From Asticcacaulis aquaticus (GTDB taxonomy: Bacteria; Pseudomonadota; Alphaproteobacteria; Caulobacterales; Caulobacteraceae), in NCBI RefSeq assembly GCF_028550415.1, contig NZ_JAQQKX010000012.1, forward strand, positions 1 through 64,000: a DNA stretch of 64,000 bases. Direction: 5' to 3'. Positions 59,142-64,000 of this stretch are shown here, in pieces (position 1 is the first letter of the stretch; the number at the start of each line of letters is the position of its first letter). Made by a program: the position numbers and the translations under genes. A model generated the notes under the pieces. It made no database searches. It was given only the letters and a program-made list of their open reading frames with translations, and was not told where the DNA came from.

Positions 59142-60379
59142 CAGAGCTTTTCCAGGAAGGGGAATTGAGCACTTAGAGGGTACACGTCAACATAGGTCGA
59201 TATGGTCAGCCGGGTGCACTTGCCGGTGAGTTTGATAAAAGCATTCGCCTGCGCCAGGGAATGAATTTTGAAGGATTCTTGCCCGTCCAAAGGATCAACC
59301 CAAAGTCCATTATCCGGATCCAGTGTAACGCTTGCCTTCAGAAAAAGCGTCAGGTCCGGCTTCCGCGTCACGGGAGCATTCAGTCGTCCTGTGAGCGGCC
59401 TTTCAACTGGCAGCTCCTGAAGTGCGCGATAGAGAGGCAAGACGAAGAAGCGGAAACCAACTGCCGCGGCAGCCGGATTACCAGGCAGACCGAAAAAGTA
59501 GCTTCCGTTTTCGAGTTTGGCGAAGAGAACAGGCTTGCCAGGTTTGATGGCCGCTTTGTGGAAGAGGATTTCCGCTCCGGCCTTTTCCAAAACCCCGCGC
59601 ACGAAATCGTGAACGCCGGCCGAGACGCCCCCTGTAGAGACGATGACGCTGCCTGGAGGAATAGTCTCAAGTTTCGCCCTTAACTGTCCAGGAGTGTCAT
59701 TGATGCGGCCAGCAAAATCACACGGTATGCCCTCCCGTGCAGCAGCGGCGAGAAGATAGGGTCCATTCGCGTCGAAAATCTTTGTCTTGTCGTCCAGGGC
59801 TGCCGAAGATTCAGAGACTTCGTCACCCGTGCTGATGACGTAAAGTTTTGGACGTCGGAAAACCTCCACGGCGAAGACACCGGCGGCCGCGCACAGCATC
59901 AGCTTTTCCGCGGTTATCTGCTCGTGGGCCCGGAGAATACGTGTCCCTGCTATCAGGTCCTCTCCGATGCGGCGAATGTTTTCACTTGTTTCCGGGGCAT
60001 AGGGCGTGAGAAGGCGATTATTGGCACTCGTCACCCTTTCAATCGGAATGACGGCGTCAAATCCTTCAGGGATGGGCGCGCCGGTCATAATCTGAACGGC
60101 TTTTCCTCGCAGATCTGTGGGCAGCTGAGGTTTAGAACCAGCTGTCACCAAGCCGGCAATGTTCAGTCCCGCCGGCTTTTGCGGCGATGCGAGGCGGCAA
60201 TCGGCCTGTCGGACCGCATATCCATCCATCGCGGAGTTGTCGAAAGAGGGAAGATTGCGAGGACTGTCGATCGCCTGGGCCGCAACACGACCCACAGTAC
60301 TCGACAACGCCAAAGTCTCAGTATTCCTACAGGCCCCTTCCGACATCAGGATGTCGAGCGCCTCATCATACGATATCAT
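59141..60379 (-). CDS. moeA: Molybdopterin molybdenumtransferase MoeA
   Basis: 412 aa, full length. SFDNSAMDGYAVRQADC near the N-terminus, IMTGAPIPEGFDAVIPIE, the MPT-binding VIVSTGGVSAGVHDFVRGVL, and FGLPGNPAAAAVGFRFFV. Inserts molybdate into adenylated molybdopterin. ATGA overlap with the moaCB fusion upstream. Confidence 0.93.
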   Translation of the reverse strand: MISYDEALDILMSEGACRNTETLALSSTVGRVAAQAIDSPRNLPSFDNSAMDGYAVRQADCRLASPQKPAGLNIAGLVTAGSKPQLPTDLRGKAVQIMTGAPIPEGFDAVIPIERVTSANNRLLTPYAPETSENIRRIGEDLIAGTRILRAHEQITAEKLMLCAAAGVFAVEVFRRPKLYVISTGDEVSESSAALDDKTKIFDANGPYLLAAAAREGIPCDFAGRINDTPGQLRAKLETIPPGSVIVSTGGVSAGVHDFVRGVLEKAGAEILFHKAAIKPGKPVLFAKLENGSYFFGLPGNPAAAAVGFRFFVLPLYRALQELPVERPLTGRLNAPVTRKPDLTLFLKASVTLDPDNGLWVDPLDGQESFKIHSLAQANAFIKLTGKCTRLTISTYVDVYPLSAQFPFLEKL

Positions 60380-61362
60380 TGCGCCTCTCCGTGGCTTATG
60401 CGGATGAGATGGGGCAGCAAGGCTGGTAGCAGAGCCGATATGCCTTCAGCGACCGCCCGCGGACTACCAGGAAGGGCCACCACCAGTGTCTTGCCGATAA
60501 GCCCCCCGACAGCGCGGCTGCTCCAGGAAAGCGGGGTGAACCTTGCCCCATCGCTGCGGAGCAACTCTCCGATCCCAGGAATTGAGCGGTCAAAAAGGCC
60601 TTCAAGCGTTTCCGGCGTCAGATCGCGCTCGGCGACGCCTGTGCCGCCGGTACATATGATCAGGTGCAAATCTTCGTTTGAAAGAAGATCCTTTATCGCG
60701 TCCGTTAAAGTCTGCACTCCGTCAGCGATGATCCGCTTATCAACGATCTCGGCGCCGTATTCTGAAAGGCTCTCGCAAAGGACGGGGCCCGATTTGTCTT
60801 CATAAACGCCGGCAGCCGCACGGTCGCTCAAGGTAATAACGGCCGCTTTTCGCCCTTTGAGTACTGGCTCTTTTGCCGCTGTGATATGTTCGTTCACCCA
60901 ATCTGGAACGCCGCCAGGGTTCAACCAGAGACCGGACTTCCCCCCTGATTTGACCAGAAGGCGCACGTTGGAGAGACGCAAACCCGGTTCGATCATCTTG
61001 GTGATATCCCAGATGTTCAGGAGTGCGGCGTTGACGCCCGCCAGCGCCTCCATCTCGACGCCGGTTTTGGCGTTCGCGATGACTTTGCAGAAGACATGTA
61101 TTGCGTGGTTTTCTGGGTCGGGTTCGACGCCTATGTCCACGTGGTCGAGGGGCAGGGGATGGCAGAGCATCATAGTCTGCGCGGCAGCCTTGGCACCCTG
61201 GATGCCTGCAAGTTGGCAAAGGGTCAGGGGATCGCCTTTAGGTATGGAACGGTCATGGATACGGACAAAGGCTGGAGGCCCCACCTCGATGGTGCCGCCG
61301 GCAATCGCCATGCGTCGGGTTATTTTCTTCTCGCCGACATCAATCATTTTATAGGTGTTCAT
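60376..61362 (-). CDS. Bifunctional MoaC-MoaB fusion
   Basis: 328 aa from the ATG at 61362, two bases after the moaA stop. Residues 1-155 are MoaC (cPMP synthase): KGDPLTLCQLAGIQGAKAAA, LCHPLPLDHVDI, GVEMEALAGVNAALLNIWDI. Residues about 165-328 are MoaB/MogA-like adenylyltransferase: AAVITLSDRAAAGVYEDKSG, IICTGGTGVAERDLTPETLE, VALPGSPRAV. The join lies in one uninterrupted frame, so it is a true fusion that performs an early and a late Moco step. Confidence 0.92.
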   Translation of the reverse strand: MNTYKMIDVGEKKITRRMAIAGGTIEVGPPAFVRIHDRSIPKGDPLTLCQLAGIQGAKAAAQTMMLCHPLPLDHVDIGVEPDPENHAIHVFCKVIANAKTGVEMEALAGVNAALLNIWDITKMIEPGLRLSNVRLLVKSGGKSGLWLNPGGVPDWVNEHITAAKEPVLKGRKAAVITLSDRAAAGVYEDKSGPVLCESLSEYGAEIVDKRIIADGVQTLTDAIKDLLSNEDLHLIICTGGTGVAERDLTPETLEGLFDRSIPGIGELLRSDGARFTPLSWSSRAVGGLIGKTLVVALPGSPRAVAEGISALLPALLPHLIRISHGEAQ

Positions 61363-61363
61363 T

Positions 61364-62404
61364 TTATCCGCCAATTGAGGCCAGGTGAGGTGTAAGACCG
61401 GTCATGCCGTCCTGAAGTCGGTGAGTCGCAACCTTCGACCTGAGGAGGTCGCCGATGCGTGCCTTCAGTTCGCCTTGCTGATGATGGTGTTGGAGAAGCG
61501 GGCGCAGGTCGTGTCCGAACTCTCCAAACAAGCAAAGCCGGAGTTGCCCTTTGGCAGTTACGCGTAGGCGATTACACGTGGTGCAAAAGTCTCTGGAGTA
61601 GGGCGCTATGACCCCGATACTGCCGCGATAATCCGGGTGGATATAGACTTTAGCCGGCCCATCGCTGTCGCCGCGAGGCTTCAGCCAAAACCCCTCGCCC
61701 TGCAGCCGCTGCTCGACTTCCTCGCCCTTATAGTGATGGCGGGCGAAGTATTCGGCGTTCTCGCCCGTTCTCATAAGTTCGATAAAGCGCAGACTGACAG
61801 CCTGACTGCGAGCGAAGGACAGGAAATCAGGCCACTCGTCGTCATTGATGCCTTTGAGAAGGACGCAATTGATCTTGATATTGGTGATACCGTACCGCCG
61901 GGCGTCCTCGATACCTTCCAAAATCGCATGCAATTTGTCATGGCCGGTGATTTGCGCAAAGCGGTCGGCATTGAGACTGTCGATGCTGACATTAAGTGCG
62001 TTAATCCCCGCATCTGCGAAGATGCGAGCTTTCTGTTTAAGATTATAGCCATTGGTCGTCATGGCCAGGGTGGTGATACGAGGCAAACCCGAGATCGCGG
62101 ACGCGATGGTCGCGAGATCTGATCGCACCGTTGGTTCGCCACCTGTCAATCTGATCTTGGAGACACCCAGATCGGAGAAGGCCGAAGCCAGGCGAATGAT
62201 TTCCTGAGGTGATAAAAAGGATTCCGACGACGTCTTTTTATAGCCGTCGGGTAAGCAGTAGGTGCAACGAAAGTTACAAGCTTCCGTTATTGAAAGGCGC
62301 AGATAGGGGAACGCGCGCCCAAAGGCATCGGTCAGCAAACCATTATCCTTTCCAAACATGGGAGATGGCTGCGTTTCCGCGTCCACCCGGTGGCAACGCG
62401 CCAC
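61364..62404 (-). CDS. moaA: GTP 3',8-cyclase MoaA
   Basis: 346 aa from a GTG at 62404 with AAGG 10 bases upstream; ATG at 62359 is an alternative nearer the conserved core. Radical SAM cluster motif CNFRCTYC, SAM motif LTGGEPTVR, C-terminal cluster CTTCNRLRVTAKGQLRLCLF. The C-terminal Gly-Gly (ASIGG) tail needed for activity is present. First step of Moco synthesis. An FNR-type box lies 80 bases upstream. Confidence 0.92.
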   Translation of the reverse strand: MARCHRVDAETQPSPMFGKDNGLLTDAFGRAFPYLRLSITEACNFRCTYCLPDGYKKTSSESFLSPQEIIRLASAFSDLGVSKIRLTGGEPTVRSDLATIASAISGLPRITTLAMTTNGYNLKQKARIFADAGINALNVSIDSLNADRFAQITGHDKLHAILEGIEDARRYGITNIKINCVLLKGINDDEWPDFLSFARSQAVSLRFIELMRTGENAEYFARHHYKGEEVEQRLQGEGFWLKPRGDSDGPAKVYIHPDYRGSIGVIAPYSRDFCTTCNRLRVTAKGQLRLCLFGEFGHDLRPLLQHHHQQGELKARIGDLLRSKVATHRLQDGMTGLTPHLASIGG

Positions 62405-62483
62405 GGGCCGTCAGCCTTATGGGATCACTTAGGCTTTGGGCTTCGGATAGGTTTGATATTAGAGAGATGGGATCTGGACGTAC

Positions 62484-62497
62484 TTGACCAAGGTCAA
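62484..62497 (-). promoter_or_regulatory. FNR/DNR/NnrR-type box upstream of moaA
   Basis: TTGACCAAGGTCAA, a perfect palindrome of the Crp/Fnr type. Likely bound by the Crp/Fnr-type regulator encoded next to it, or by a chromosomal FNR/DNR. Confidence 0.65.
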
Positions 62498-62528
62498 CCA
62501 CGCGTCAAAGCCTTGAGTTTCCGGCTCT

Positions 62529-64000
62529 TTAAAGATCAGGATTTGGACAATCGTCAGTGTGATGGCGGGGGCAATTGCCCGCCAGTTCGATGTCACAGTA
62601 ATCACAAAGAGCAAAAAGGCTGGGTAAAGTGATCTCGTTTCGCTCCACCTCTATACCTTCGTCCTTAAGGGTCTGCAGTGCCCTGGAAAAAGTCTCGGGT
62701 TTCATGCCCAGATATCCGGCAATGAGGGATTTGTCATAGGGCAGTTTGAAGTGGGTTCCGCGTTCCTCATTCTGCAGCAACAGCTTGAGCAGAAAACGGC
62801 CGACCCGCTGACTAACGGATTTGAGCGTAAGCTGTTCGAACTGGCTTATCATGGCCTGCGAGCGCACAGCGACCGTCGACAGCATATTCATAGCCAGGGT
62901 CGAATTAGTCTGCAGCTTTTCGCGCATGATCGAGGATGGGATTGATAGAAGCTCCACCGGCTCGATCGCCTGGGCGCTTACCGGCAGTATCGCGTTGTTG
63001 AAAATGGCCGTTTCGAGCAGTGCATCCCCGACGCTCAAGACCTGAAGAATGGATTCCTGCCCGTCAATGTCGCCCTTGAAAAGCTTCACCCAGCCTTTCA
63101 GAACGATATAGAAGCGAGAAGCCTGTTCGCCCTGCATGAAAATAAGCGCCCCCTTTTCGTGGTGGGTGACGCGGGCAAAGCGAAGGATTTCTTTCAGGTC
63201 CTCGCCTTCTATGCCGGCGAACAGAGGCAGGGTTTTGATACGGTCGGTGTGAGCGGCGAGGATTCCTGTAATTTCAATCGAACCCGGTTTTGACTTTGCG
63301 ACCGGCACCTCAAGATCGACACCGGCGCTTTCACGATTTAGCGAATCCACCATGGCGAGGCTCAGTTCGTGCAGCGCATCCATTTTCTGCGTGAACAGTT
63401 CAAACCACTCTGCCGTATCGATCCCCGCCTGACCGAGTCCACCCACACCCTTCAGAAGGTCCTTGTTGAGCTCGCGGATACGATCAAAAGCGGGGGTACG
63501 CGCGCGTATTTCCTCAAACAAATCCCTTGTGTCGGCATCACACAGGCTGAGGAACATGCGCTCGTATGCATTCTGTTTAGCGATGATATATTCCAGGAGG
63601 CTACGGTCCTCCGGGCCTTGCTGCTCGTCAGACTGCAGGAGATAGCCGCCGAGGGCCCGCTGCCGTCCCACGCGTTCTTTCCAATGCAGAAAGTTCACAA
63701 AGGCTGATACCCGGCCTGGATTATTGTCCGGGTCGAACACGGCCAACTCCTGAATGATATCGATGGCCGGGTTGATGATTTCGCTTGTGTAGAAGCTATG
63801 GATGTCGTCGGGCGTGACCATCCGCGAGATGACGTATTTCCGCCTGGACGGCAGATAATTCACTGCATTCAAAAGAGGTTCAATTTTGGCGCTTTGCTTG
63901 CGCGGCAGCGCGGTAAGCTTACCAATGTTCAGGTCTGACTTTACAAACTGAGCGTCCAGCAGTTCGGAGAACCGACCAGTTGTGCCTCGCAGATAGAGAG
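62529..64000 (-). CDS. NIT-domain Crp/Fnr-type regulator (5' end outside window)
   Basis: Open to the window edge: the frame runs without a stop to base 64000, so the TTG at 63872 is not the true start. The N-terminal region (to about 62529+830) matches a nitrate/nitrite-sensing NIT domain, with QNAYERMFLSLCDADTRDLF and TAEWFELFTQKMDALHELSL. It is followed by a cyclic-nucleotide-binding fold (LPLFAGIEGEDLKEILRFAR, GALIFMQGEQASRFYIVLKG) and a Crp-type HTH (SLIAGYLGMKPETFSRALQT). The C-terminus is cysteine-rich (CDYCDIELAGNCPRHHTDDC), possibly metal binding. Probable nitrate-responsive activator of the adjacent Moco genes. Confidence 0.82.
   Translation of the reverse strand, partial: LYLRGTTGRFSELLDAQFVKSDLNIGKLTALPRKQSAKIEPLLNAVNYLPSRRKYVISRMVTPDDIHSFYTSEIINPAIDIIQELAVFDPDNNPGRVSAFVNFLHWKERVGRQRALGGYLLQSDEQQGPEDRSLLEYIIAKQNAYERMFLSLCDADTRDLFEEIRARTPAFDRIRELNKDLLKGVGGLGQAGIDTAEWFELFTQKMDALHELSLAMVDSLNRESAGVDLEVPVAKSKPGSIEITGILAAHTDRIKTLPLFAGIEGEDLKEILRFARVTHHEKGALIFMQGEQASRFYIVLKGWVKLFKGDIDGQESILQVLSVGDALLETAIFNNAILPVSAQAIEPVELLSIPSSIMREKLQTNSTLAMNMLSTVAVRSQAMISQFEQLTLKSVSQRVGRFLLKLLLQNEERGTHFKLPYDKSLIAGYLGMKPETFSRALQTLKDEGIEVERNEITLPSLFALCDYCDIELAGNCPRHHTDDCPNPDL

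Noticed and set aside
60376-61362. moaC and moaB as two genes joined by an assembly error
   Set aside because: One uninterrupted frame with a normal linker; MoaC-MoaB fusions are known, so it is accepted as real.

Overview
The window is the backbone of an alphaproteobacterial plasmid or plasmid-like conjugative element. It carries a complete mating-pore locus and several defence and anti-defence modules, and it is joined on the right to a molybdenum-cofactor gene cluster. Moderately high GC, the RepA-RPA type initiator, and the large ParB-like and strawberry-notch helicase backbone genes suggest Caulobacterales or a related alphaproteobacterial order. That placement is inference from gene content; no rRNA or tRNA gene is present to support it.

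Left end (1-3600): the tail of an IS3-family transposase lies in the 3' end of a tyrosine recombinase gene and has removed its catalytic tyrosine. A spacer with two inverted repeats follows, then a divergent AraC regulator / short-chain dehydrogenase pair. Region 3600-20200 is accessory backbone: small conserved genes, an HNH-like zinc protein with a 55-aa partner, ssb, a membrane-anchored Mrr-type nuclease, ArdB, a RES-Xre toxin-antitoxin pair, a phosphoribosyltransferase-like gene, and an operon of RloA-like ATPase, RloB and HEPN/Toprim protein. A SLOG (DUF2493) gene and ArdC complete it. Between the phosphoribosyltransferase gene and the RloAB operon there is a compact, highly base-paired stretch with its own promoter-like and terminator sequences, which I read as a candidate structured RNA.

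Replication and partition (20200-32700): a 1409-aa methyltransferase/strawberry-notch helicase, a ParB-like protein and a Toprim primase-like protein run leftward. ParA and a ribbon-helix-helix partner run rightward from a shared AT-rich, palindrome-bearing region. Ten iterons precede repA. A second protein with a RepC-like N-terminus is convergent with the repA side.

Transfer (33000-53560): a lytic transglycosylase and a small HTH regulator precede an F-type type IV secretion operon in the order traA, L, E, K, B, dsbC, V, C, a small membrane gene, trbI, a TraF-type signal peptidase, traW, U, trbC, traN, F, H, G. Most neighbours overlap or abut. No relaxase or coupling protein is visible in the window. 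A 20-bp operator-like palindrome recurs at four places around this region.

Right end (53560-64000): three small genes and a lysE fragment end at a nested insertion-sequence junction (IS21-family remnant plus an IS110-family element). Then come, all leftward, a NIT-domain Crp/Fnr regulator (running off the window), moaA, a moaC-moaB fusion, moeA, moaD, moaE, mobA and the iron-sulfur repair gene ytfE. FNR-type boxes precede moaA and ytfE. This looks like cofactor supply and nitrosative-stress protection for a nitrate-respiring enzyme encoded outside the window.
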